Positions 18,717 through 26,249 of a stretch of 64,000 nt of DNA are shown piece by piece; the stretch's first letter is position 1; every line of letters begins with the position of its first letter. Under the pieces are notes generated by a model. It saw nothing but the letters and a program-made list of their open reading frames with translations. It did no database searches and was not told where the DNA came from. The DNA is from BJHQ01 sp964654285 (lineage in GTDB: Bacteria > Planctomycetota > UBA11346): contig CAZZJC010000007.1 in NCBI GenBank assembly GCA_964654285.1, positions 69,694-133,693 of the forward strand, written 5' to 3'. Position numbers and translations under genes: made by a program.

Positions 18717-19700
18717 TCAGGCCAGGATCTTCGCCGCGTCGATCGCGCCGTAGGTCCAGATCAGGTCTGCGCCGGCGCGACGCAGGCAGAGCAGGCTTTC
18801 GAGCAGGCAGCGTTCGTAGTCGATCCAGCCGTTGCCGGCGGCGGCCTTCAGGCAGGCGAACTCGCCCGAGACCTGGTAGGCGGAGATCGGCAGCGGGGTC
18901 GTTTCGCGCAGGGCGCGCACGATGTCGAGGTAGGGCAGTCCCGGCTTCACCATCAGCCAGTCGGCGCCTTCGGCCTCATCGAGCCGGGCCTCGCGCAGGG
19001 CCTCGCGCGCGTTGGCGGGATCCATCTGGTAGGTGGCCTTGTCGGCCAGGGCTCCGGAGGTGTGGCGCGGGGCGGAATCGAGCGCGGCCCGGAAGGGGCC
19101 GTAGAAGGCGGAAGCGTACTTGGCGCAGTACGAGCAGATCAGCACGTCGGTGTGCCCGGCGGCATCGAGCGCCTGGCGGATCGCCGCCACCCGGCCGTCC
19201 ATCATGTCAGAGGGCGCGACCACGTCGGCGCCGGAGCGGGCCTGGGCCACCGCCATCTCGGCCAGGATCGGCAGGGTGGGGTCGTTGGCGATGCGGCCGT
19301 GCTCGACGATGCCGTCGTGCCCATCGCTGGAATACGGATCCAGGGCGACATCGGTGATCACCACCAGATCGGGCAGGGCGTCCTTGAGCGCCTTCACCGT
19401 GCGCTGCACCAGGCCATCGGGATTGAGCCCCTCGCGGCCGTGGCGGTCCTTGATGGCATCGGCCACGCGCGGGAACAACGCCACCGCCGGGATGCCCAGG
19501 CCATGCGCCTCGCGCGCCAGGGAGACCGCGCGGTCGATGGTCAGGCGCTGGCAGCCCGGCATCGCCGGGATCGGTTCGGCCGCATCGCGGCCTTCGATCA
19601 CGAAGATGGGCAGGACGAGGTGGCCCGGGGTCAGGACGTTCTCGCGGACCAGGGAACGGACGCCGGGCGAGACCCGGTTGCGGCGGGGGCGGCTGAGCAT
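18717..19700 (-). CDS. hemB: Delta-aminolevulinic acid dehydratase (porphobilinogen synthase)
   Basis: 327 residues from the ATG at 19700 (MLSRPRRNRVSPG); a 33-codon upstream extension is unlike HemB. The enzyme condenses two 5-aminolevulinates into porphobilinogen, the second common step of tetrapyrrole synthesis. Seen motifs are DMMDGRV, YCAKYASAFYGPFR with the first active-site lysine, and WLMVKPGLPYLD with the Schiff-base lysine. The metal loop reads DVALDPYSSDGHDG, with Ala and Asp where zinc enzymes have three cysteines, so this is the magnesium-type, zinc-independent form. It is read towards the coiled-coil gene and is divergent from the small secreted protein at 19851. Confidence 0.97.
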   Translation of the reverse strand: MLSRPRRNRVSPGVRSLVRENVLTPGHLVLPIFVIEGRDAAEPIPAMPGCQRLTIDRAVSLAREAHGLGIPAVALFPRVADAIKDRHGREGLNPDGLVQRTVKALKDALPDLVVITDVALDPYSSDGHDGIVEHGRIANDPTLPILAEMAVAQARSGADVVAPSDMMDGRVAAIRQALDAAGHTDVLICSYCAKYASAFYGPFRAALDSAPRHTSGALADKATYQMDPANAREALREARLDEAEGADWLMVKPGLPYLDIVRALRETTPLPISAYQVSGEFACLKAAAGNGWIDYERCLLESLLCLRRAGADLIWTYGAIDAAKILA

Positions 19701-19850
19701 GGGGCGCAGGCTAGCGAGACCGGCGGCGGGCCCAACCCAGGATGCCCTCCGTCGGATCATACGTGATCTGATACAGCCGAGGGCTTGGGCGCGCACCACG
19801 CTTCCTCCGCAATCCCGGTCCGCATCATCACCAACGACAAGGAACCTGTC

Positions 19851-20456
19851 ATGGCCACCTTCCGACCGGGTCTGATCGTCCTGCTGCTGGCCGTCTTCCT
19901 GGCGCAGGGCTATGCCGTGCAGCAGATCGGCAATGGCGGTCCGCCGCCTGAACGGCCGAAGGGCCCGACCACCAACGAATCGCTGCCGGGCAAGAACTTC
20001 ACCATCTATTCGACCGGCGAGGACCGCCAGATGCTCAAGGGCAATCTCGGTTTCAGTGAGAAGGAGATGACCTTCGTCGGCCTGTCCTGTGGCACCCTGA
20101 TCGTTCCTTACACCCTGGTCAAAGCGGATCCCAAGGCAAAAGAGAAGCCCAAGGGCATCCAGGTCATCGGCGTCCTGCCAACCAGGGATGGTCAGATCAC
20201 CGTGAAGGCCGATATCTCCTTCACCACCAGCAAGGAAGGCGTCTGGACCAAGAACGCCACCGGCACCATCGTCTGGGGCCCCAGGGAGGTCAAACCCGAT
20301 CCCAAGAAACCCAAGCCGAAAACGGACGCCAAGGACGAGAAGAAGCCGGATCCGAAGCCCGACGCCAAAGCGGACGACAAGGATGGCAAGGCCGACAAGG
20401 ACAAGGCTCCGAGCAAGACGATCAGCTTCACCACCGCCAAACCGGGCGACAAATAA
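19851..20456 (+). CDS. Small secreted protein with Lys/Asp/Pro-rich tail, unknown function
   Basis: 201 residues from the ATG at 19851, chosen because AAGGA lies 7 bases upstream and a signal peptide starts there (GLIVLLLAVFLAQGYA). The central 90 residues form a plausible beta domain (NFTIYSTGEDRQMLKGNLGF, MTFVGLSCGTLIVPYTLVKAD). The last ~60 residues are a low-complexity K/D/P repeat (KPDPKPDAKADDKDGKADKD), likely a disordered, charged tail. It is divergent from hemB and convergent with cmk (6 bp apart). No family recognised. Confidence 0.75.
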   Translation: MATFRPGLIVLLLAVFLAQGYAVQQIGNGGPPPERPKGPTTNESLPGKNFTIYSTGEDRQMLKGNLGFSEKEMTFVGLSCGTLIVPYTLVKADPKAKEKPKGIQVIGVLPTRDGQITVKADISFTTSKEGVWTKNATGTIVWGPREVKPDPKKPKPKTDAKDEKKPDPKPDAKADDKDGKADKDKAPSKTISFTTAKPGDK

Positions 20457-20462
20457 ACCGGT

Positions 20463-21593
20463 TCAACGCGGCATCAGCACCGCCAGCGCTGCATCCAGTT
20501 CCGCCCGCTGGGTGGCGTCGATCGGGTGCCGTTCCTCGCTGATGCCGGTCGATTCGGCCCAGGCGCACACGGTGCCCTGGATCTGCACGCAGGCGTGCCA
20601 GGCGCCGGGTTCGATCACATACCAGGTCTGCGGCAGCATGGGCAGGGCGACCAGCCGGTCGGGTGCGTCGCCCCGGCCGCCGAGGACGAGCACCGCCGCG
20701 CCCTGGATGAGCGTTCCGGCCTGGCGTCCGCCGTGATTGCGGGTGAGGTCCACGGTGCCGCCCGGCATGCGGTCAGGCACCGGATTGGTGAGACCGAGCT
20801 GCCACGCCCCTGAGGTGCCATCGGCCACCCGGACATAGCCGGGGCTGCGGTTGCGCCCGACGACCAGCTGGTCGGACACCACGCGTTCGAGGATGAACGG
20901 CTGGCGCTGCACGGCATGGGCGACGATGCGCGCGACCACCGCCTCGACCGGCATGCCATCGGTGACCACCGGCACGGCATCGTCGGCCAGGCGCAGCGCG
21001 CCCACGGCGCGGCCGGCGTCGCGGCCGTCGCGCGTGCGGATGTCGGCCGCGATCTCGGCGAGCGACGGGGGCTGGCCGGCGCCGCGCCATTCCGCCAGGC
21101 GGCGGCGGGCGCGTTCTTCGGGGCTGGCGTCGAGGTAGATCTTCAACTGTGCTTGAGGGCAGATCACCGTGGTCGCGTCGCGGCCTTCGACCACCGCTTC
21201 GCGTCCTGCGACGATCGCCTGCTGCATGGCGACCAGGTGCGCGCGGCAGGCCGGGTTGTCGGCGACGCGCCAGACCTCGCGCGTCACCGCCGGATCGCGG
21301 ATGCTGGCCTCGGTCAGGTTGACGCCATCCAGGCGCACCCGGCCCTCGTCGGAAAAATCGATCCGGCGCTGGCATACCCAGGCCGCGATCGCGGCGGCGT
21401 CATCCCGGTCGGCGACGTTGGCGAGCGCGCCGACGGTCGCGGCGCGGTACATCGCCCCGGTATCCAGCCGCAGGATGCGCAGGCGTTTCGCGACGAGTTT
21501 GGCGACCGTGCTCTTGCCGGCCCCGGCGGGACCATCGATGGCGATCACCAGGGGCCGGGCCAGGGCGGGGCCGCCAGGACGGGGTTCGGACAT
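20463..21593 (-). CDS. cmk: Cytidylate kinase with an extra C-terminal cupin-like domain
   Basis: 376 residues; ordinary cytidylate kinases are about 220-230. The N-terminal ~225 residues carry the complete kinase: Walker A GPAGAGKST (21-29), LDTGAMYRA, VVEGRDATTVICP and ERARRRLAEW. It phosphorylates CMP/dCMP with ATP in the cytoplasm. The kinase is followed without a stop by about 140 residues (RQPFILERVVSDQLVVGRN to the end), including TLIQGAAVLVLGGRGDAP and TWYVIEPGAWHACVQIQGT, which read like a cupin/ureidoglycolate-lyase-type barrel. The fusion is continuous in the sequence with no sign of frameshift. The second domain's role is unknown; it might be a separate metabolic enzyme fused by chance. 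Confidence 0.9.
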   Translation of the reverse strand: MSEPRPGGPALARPLVIAIDGPAGAGKSTVAKLVAKRLRILRLDTGAMYRAATVGALANVADRDDAAAIAAWVCQRRIDFSDEGRVRLDGVNLTEASIRDPAVTREVWRVADNPACRAHLVAMQQAIVAGREAVVEGRDATTVICPQAQLKIYLDASPEERARRRLAEWRGAGQPPSLAEIAADIRTRDGRDAGRAVGALRLADDAVPVVTDGMPVEAVVARIVAHAVQRQPFILERVVSDQLVVGRNRSPGYVRVADGTSGAWQLGLTNPVPDRMPGGTVDLTRNHGGRQAGTLIQGAAVLVLGGRGDAPDRLVALPMLPQTWYVIEPGAWHACVQIQGTVCAWAESTGISEERHPIDATQRAELDAALAVLMPR

Positions 21594-21649
21594 GCCCGGG
21601 GTTGTGCGCCGCAGCCGGGCGGGATCAACCGGATCGACGCTGCTTATGC

Positions 21650-24600
21650 TCAGCCCCGCGCCACGGCGCCCGGATCATCCTTGCCGGGCCGGAACGCCCG
21701 GAGGACGAAGCGGAAGCGGTACGTGCCGCCGCTGATGCGGTACTGGCTGAGGGTGTCCGGGCCGCAGGACGCGGTGCCGAGTCCACGGTGGCGGTGATCG
21801 AGGTGGAGCCAGGTCTCGGGCCTTGGCTTCAGATCGATGGTGTGTTTCGCGGCGTAGATGTCCTCGGCGGTGAGGTGGCTGGCGCTGAACTGGAACAGCG
21901 CGTCGCCGCTGATCACCAGGCCGGTGGCTCCATCGTCGACGGCGAGCCAGCAGGTATCGGTGCGGGCGCCGTGGTCCTGCGGCAGGATGTAGGGCACGTA
22001 CATGCCGGTCACCGTGTCACGCCAGCGGCCGACATGGGCGCTGGCCCGGCGGTCGGGGTAGTTCTCATGCGGGCCGCGACCGAGCCATTCGACGTTCTCG
22101 TGCCCGGCCGCGAGGGCGAGCGCGAGACCGATGCGCGGCAGGTCCTGCACGCCCTCGGCCAAGGCGACCTCGTTGTCGAGCGTCACGCTGCCGTCGGCGG
22201 CGATGCGCACGGCCAGGCGGTGCTCGGCCAGGGCGACCTCGGGTCTGCCCTCGGGGCGGCCGACGATGGCGTGGCGGCTGGCGAAGAGCACGCAATCGCC
22301 GTCGATGCGCGGAGCCTCGCTCGCCAGCGGCCGGCTGAGGTGCGCCGGCAGGCCGGCTTCGCGCCAGCGGCCGAGCACCTTCATCGTCTGCCCGGTCCAG
22401 ATCTTGATCCCGTCGTTGTCGGTGGCGGCGCGCCACAGGTGCAGGCGCGGCGCCACCGCAAGGAGTTCCCGACCGCCGATGGCCAGCGAATGCAGCGTGC
22501 CATCGCGGGCGGACACGCCGATGCGGACCCCGCCGGCCTCGACCTGGTGCAGGTCGCCGTGGCGCTGGACCGCCGGAGCGGCCAGGACCGGGGCCGATCT
22601 GGCGACTGCAGGGGCCGCCCAGGGCAGGCGGAGCTGCTCGCGCGCGACCTCGTGGCCGGCCGGGGCCCAGCTGGTTGCCACGCGCTGGGTGAACCGGAGG
22701 TCGAGGAAGGCGGTCTCGCCGGCGGCGAGGGCGACCGGCGGCAGGTCGAGCGGATGGACCTGGGATGATTCCGCGGGAATCGCAAGGATCGGCAGCATGC
22801 CGCTCGCGATCTCGCGGCCGTCGATGTGCAGGCGCCAATGCCCCAGGAGATCGCTGAGATCGGTGAAGTGGCGCTTGTTGACGATCTCGACGGCGTGGGG
22901 CTGACCGGCGACGGCGCGCACCGCCACCGGGCGGTAGCACCACTTCATCTCCTCCATGCCGGGATGCGGGGTGCGGTCGGGCCAGACCATGCCGTCGGTG
23001 CAGAAGTTGGCATCGTGGCGCTTCTCGCCGAAATCCCCGCCGTATCCCCAGTATTTCCGCCCGTCGGCGGCGGTGATGGTGATGCCATGGTCGATCCATT
23101 CCCAGATGAAGCCGCCCTGCAGGCCGGGATACGACTCGATCGCGGCCCAGTAGTCGGCCAGGCTGCCGTTGGAATTGCCCATCGCGTGCGAGTACTCGCA
23201 CATGATCAGCGGGCGCGATTCCGGGTAGGGGTTCCGCGACCATTCGATGAGGTCGGCGATCTGGGGATACATCGGGCAGATGATGTCCGACGCCAGCTTG
23301 CCGTGGCCGGCGATGGGGCCGAGCGCGCTCCAGGTCCTGAAGGTCCAGGCGGGGCGGATCGCGCCTTCGTAATGCAGGGGCCGCGACGGGTCGTAGCCGC
23401 GGATCCAGCCCGCCATCGCGTCGTGGTTGACGCCGTAGCCGGTCTCGTTGCCGAGCGACCAGAAGACGATGCTCGGGTGGTTCTTGTCGCGCAGCACCAT
23501 GCGCTGGGCGCGGTCGAGGAAGGCGAGGGCGTAGCGCGGATCGTTGGCGAGGATGTCGTGGTCCTGGTGCGCGTGGGCCTCCAGGTTGGCCTCGTCGATG
23601 ACGTAGAGGCCGTATTCATCGCACAAGTCGAGGAAGGCGGGGTCGTTCGGGTAGTGGCTGGTGCGCACCGCGTTGACGTTGTGGCGCTTCATGGTCACCA
23701 CGTCGCGCACCAGCCAGTCGTACGGCACCGCCTTGCCGAGTTCCGGGTGGTGGTCGTGGCGGTTGACGCCGCGGAAGAACACCCGCCTGCCGTTCACCAG
23801 CACGGCGCGGTGCGCGAGCTCGATCCTGCGGAAGCCGATGCGGGTGCTGGTGGCCTCGACCACCTGGCCGGCGGGATCGAGCAGCGCGACCACCAGGGTG
23901 TAGAGCGCCGGGGACTCGGCGCTCCACAGGCGGACGTTGCGCACCACGGGCGCCACGATGCGGGTGCGCTGGGCGGTGGCCTTCTGGCTCGCGGCGTCCT
24001 TCCAGATCGGCAGCGGCGGCGCGGCCACGACGGGCGCCGGCCACACCTCGGCCCCGGCCGGATCGAAGAGGCGCAGGCGCAGCGTCCAGCCGTCGTGCCA
24101 CACCGCCTGCCGGCCGAGGCGGACCTCGACGCTCAGATGGCCCTGGTGGAAGGTGGCGTCGGGTTCCGGCCTGGCGAAGACGTCCTCGATGAACATCGCC
24201 GCGGTGGAATACAGGAAGACCTCGCGGTGGATGCCGCTGAGGCGGAAATGGTCCTGGTCTTCGATGTGGCTCGAATCGGACCAGCGCAGCACGCGCAGGG
24301 CGAGCACGTGCTCGGCACCGGGCTGGGCCAGGGCGGTGAGGTCGAACTCGCTCGGCAGGCGCGAATCCTTGATCACGCCCACCGGTTTCCCATCCAGCCA
24401 GACCTCGGCGTAGCTCTCGACCCCGCCGAAATGCAGGACGATGCGCCGTCCGGTCCAGTCCGCCGGGATGCGGATGCGGGTGCGGTACAGCCCGGTGGGG
24501 TTGTCCTCGGCCGGCACGGTCGGCGGCAGTTCGTCGAACGGCATGTTGACGTTGGTGTAGATCGGCTTGTCGAACGGCGCGGTGCACTGCCAGGAGCTGG

Positions 24601-24892
24601 GCACCACGATGTCGCGCCACGGACGGTCGTCGAAGGCCGGCTGCATGAAGTCGGCGGGGGCCGACTGCGGGTTCGCAGCCCAGCCGAAGCGCCAGGGGCC
24701 GGTGACCGGGGCGAACCAGGGGCTGCTTTCGCGCTTGCGGGTCAGGGCCAGTTCCTCGCTCGGATACGGATAGAGGGTGGCGCGACCGCACAGGCGGTCG
24801 ATGCCGGTGATCTCCGGCGTTTCCCAGAGCGGTTTTGCGCCGGATGGAGTGGGGAGATTCGCGGGCGAGTGGACGGGCGGGCGAGCGGCCAT
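21650..24892 (-). CDS. lacZ: Beta-galactosidase, GH2 family, LacZ type
   Basis: 1080 residues, matching LacZ-type enzymes. The order is jelly-roll sugar-binding domain (WRDIVVPSSWQ, NPTGLYRTRI), Ig-like domain, TIM barrel, and C-terminal beta-galactosidase small-chain domain (GPHENYPDRRASA). Catalytic residues are visible: acid/base Glu in SLGNETGYG near residue 482 and nucleophile Glu in LIMCEYSHAMGNS near 566; NVNAVRTSHYPN is the typical approach loop. There is no signal peptide, so the enzyme is cytoplasmic and hydrolyses beta-galactosides imported as small sugars. AAGG lies upstream of the ATG. It is divergent from an AraC regulator 107 bp away with an inverted repeat between them, the likely control point. 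Confidence 0.95.
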   Translation of the reverse strand: MAARPPVHSPANLPTPSGAKPLWETPEITGIDRLCGRATLYPYPSEELALTRKRESSPWFAPVTGPWRFGWAANPQSAPADFMQPAFDDRPWRDIVVPSSWQCTAPFDKPIYTNVNMPFDELPPTVPAEDNPTGLYRTRIRIPADWTGRRIVLHFGGVESYAEVWLDGKPVGVIKDSRLPSEFDLTALAQPGAEHVLALRVLRWSDSSHIEDQDHFRLSGIHREVFLYSTAAMFIEDVFARPEPDATFHQGHLSVEVRLGRQAVWHDGWTLRLRLFDPAGAEVWPAPVVAAPPLPIWKDAASQKATAQRTRIVAPVVRNVRLWSAESPALYTLVVALLDPAGQVVEATSTRIGFRRIELAHRAVLVNGRRVFFRGVNRHDHHPELGKAVPYDWLVRDVVTMKRHNVNAVRTSHYPNDPAFLDLCDEYGLYVIDEANLEAHAHQDHDILANDPRYALAFLDRAQRMVLRDKNHPSIVFWSLGNETGYGVNHDAMAGWIRGYDPSRPLHYEGAIRPAWTFRTWSALGPIAGHGKLASDIICPMYPQIADLIEWSRNPYPESRPLIMCEYSHAMGNSNGSLADYWAAIESYPGLQGGFIWEWIDHGITITAADGRKYWGYGGDFGEKRHDANFCTDGMVWPDRTPHPGMEEMKWCYRPVAVRAVAGQPHAVEIVNKRHFTDLSDLLGHWRLHIDGREIASGMLPILAIPAESSQVHPLDLPPVALAAGETAFLDLRFTQRVATSWAPAGHEVAREQLRLPWAAPAVARSAPVLAAPAVQRHGDLHQVEAGGVRIGVSARDGTLHSLAIGGRELLAVAPRLHLWRAATDNDGIKIWTGQTMKVLGRWREAGLPAHLSRPLASEAPRIDGDCVLFASRHAIVGRPEGRPEVALAEHRLAVRIAADGSVTLDNEVALAEGVQDLPRIGLALALAAGHENVEWLGRGPHENYPDRRASAHVGRWRDTVTGMYVPYILPQDHGARTDTCWLAVDDGATGLVISGDALFQFSASHLTAEDIYAAKHTIDLKPRPETWLHLDHRHRGLGTASCGPDTLSQYRISGGTYRFRFVLRAFRPGKDDPGAVARG

Positions 24893-24950
24893 GGCAACCT
24901 TTCGGAATTGGTATCGGGAAAGCGCAGTATAGCGCGCACAATCGCTTGCC

Positions 24951-24989
24951 CATATCAGAAATGGACGCTAGGATACGTTTTCTGGTATG
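24951..24989. promoter_or_regulatory. Candidate AraC operator between lacZ and its regulator
   Basis: The half-sites CATATCAGAAA (24951-24961) and TTTCTGGTATG (24979-24989) form an inverted repeat matching at 10 of 11 positions, with a 17-bp spacer. The right half overlaps the ribosome-binding region of the araC gene (TGAGGA before GTG 25000). The site lies in the only divergent intergenic space, so it could control both genes. Confidence 0.45.
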
Positions 24990-24999
24990 AGGATCGACC

Positions 25000-25842
25000 G
25001 TGGACCCGATTCTGCCCGAGCGCAACGATTCCGTCTACCGCACCCTGGGCGCGAACCAGCCCTGGGATCGCCTGGGCTGCGGCTTCCTGGTCAAGCGCGG
25101 CCACCGCCAGGACCACACCGCCTATGATCCGCCGACCTATTCCCTGGTCGCGGTCCTGAGTGGCCGGGGCGAGTACGAGGACGCGGACGGCGTCGTGCAT
25201 CCGCTGACGGCCGGCAGCCGATTCCAGCGCATCCCGGGCCGGCGCCACACCACCCGCATCGATCCGGAGTCAGGTTGGACGGAGTTCTTCATCGATCTCG
25301 GCTCGGTGCTTCACCGCACCTGCGCCGGCATCCCGTTCTTCCTGCCCGATCGGCTGGTCTGGCAGGCCGGGGTCCGGCCCGATCTTTTCCCGCGCATGCA
25401 GGAACTGACTGCCGGTCTGCGCGAAGCGGCGGAAGGGAGGCTGCCGCGCCTGTACCTGGATCTGCTCGGGCTGCTGCTCGACCTCAACCAGGAGGTCAGC
25501 AGCCAGGACGAGGACGGCCGCCTGGTCGAGGACGCCTGCCGCATGCTGAACGGCAGTGCCGACGTGCGCGACGGCCTAGTCGGGCTGTGCCGCAACCAAG
25601 GGGTCGGCTACGAGCGCTTCCGCAAACTGTTCGTCCGGCGCCTGGGCATGCCGCCGCACCGCTACCGCATCCAACGGCGGATGGACCGCGCCTGCCACCT
25701 GCTCATGGATAGCGGGGATACCGTGGCGCAGATCGCCGAAAAGCTCGGCTATTCCTCACCATTCGAATTCTCGTCGCAGTTCCGCCGGCATCAGGGGATC
25801 GCCCCGACCGCCTACCGTCGGCGCATGCGGCCCGGCGGTTGA
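25000..25842 (+). CDS. AraC-family transcriptional regulator, divergent from lacZ
   Basis: 280 residues, GTG start at 25000 with TGAGGA 7 bases upstream. The N-terminal half is a cupin-type sensor domain (HTAYDPPTYSLVAVLSGRGEYED, in part, then GSRFQRIPGRRH). The C-terminal ~100 residues have two helix-turn-helix motifs, ending in DTVAQIAEKLGYSSPFEFSSQFRRHQGIAPTAYRRR (written here in sections), the AraC signature. It probably binds a sugar and activates the beta-galactosidase gene on the other strand. Confidence 0.92.
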   Translation: MDPILPERNDSVYRTLGANQPWDRLGCGFLVKRGHRQDHTAYDPPTYSLVAVLSGRGEYEDADGVVHPLTAGSRFQRIPGRRHTTRIDPESGWTEFFIDLGSVLHRTCAGIPFFLPDRLVWQAGVRPDLFPRMQELTAGLREAAEGRLPRLYLDLLGLLLDLNQEVSSQDEDGRLVEDACRMLNGSADVRDGLVGLCRNQGVGYERFRKLFVRRLGMPPHRYRIQRRMDRACHLLMDSGDTVAQIAEKLGYSSPFEFSSQFRRHQGIAPTAYRRRMRPGG

Positions 25843-25848
25843 ACCGCC
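25834..25848. terminator. Short hairpin at the end of the araC gene
   Basis: GGCGGTT-G-AACCGCC is a perfect 7-bp stem spanning the araC stop codon. It lies between two convergent genes (araC and the small basic protein). There is no T-tract, so its activity as a terminator is uncertain. Confidence 0.35.
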
Positions 25849-25871
25849 AGCGCCGCCAGGCGGCCCGTCGA

Positions 25872-25988
25872 TCAGGCCTTCTTGGCCCGCTTCGCGCCCG
25901 CGATGACGGCCTTGACCGCAGCGTTCTTGCGCTTGAGCCGGCGGTTCGCGCGGTTGCGTTTCTCGACCTTGTTGTACTGACGGCTCAT
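25872..25988 (-). CDS. Tiny very basic protein, possibly ribosome-associated
   Basis: 38 residues from the ATG at 25988, with AGGAGA 7 bases upstream, the best ribosome-binding site in the area. The sequence begins MSRQYNKVEKRNRANRRLKRK and is more than one third Lys/Arg with an Ala-rich end. The composition suits an RNA-binding, ribosome-associated peptide; it is shorter than bacterial S21 and lacks that family's core, so I do not call it S21. It reads away from the M16 peptidase gene and converges on araC. Similar small basic proteins are, to my recollection, common in the Planctomycetota/Verrucomicrobiota group, but I could not check this. Confidence 0.68.
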   Translation of the reverse strand: MSRQYNKVEKRNRANRRLKRKNAAVKAVIAGAKRAKKA

Positions 25989-26249
25989 GGGCGTTTCTCC
26001 TGGGACCATTGCGGTCGGCGCGGCACGATGGCGGGATATGCCGCGCTGCCAAGGGGAAAACGACCTTTGCACCTGCGGCTGCCGGAGCCCCCGATCGCTG
26101 CGCGTCACCGTCAGCGTCACCGGTGCGGAAGTGGCCGGTTTCCCTCGTAATCCCGCCCGCAAGCGGACAGAGGATGCTGCCGGCGCGGGTTGCCGTGGTG
26201 CGACCCGGCGGTAGGTCTTCGTCCCCATCCTTCCCGCCCTGAGGATTCC
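25989..26249. other. Divergent intergenic region, no gene seen
   Basis: 261 bp separate the small basic protein gene and the M16 peptidase gene. Promoters for both must lie here. I see a short direct repeat GCGTCACCGTC/GCGTCACCGG around 26101-26121 but no convincing -35/-10 pair, riboswitch or RNA gene. The open frames crossing it are extensions of neighbouring frames. Confidence 0.4.

Noticed and set aside
25872..25988. Ribosomal protein S21
   Set aside because: Too short and lacks the conserved S21 core; only the basic composition is shared.
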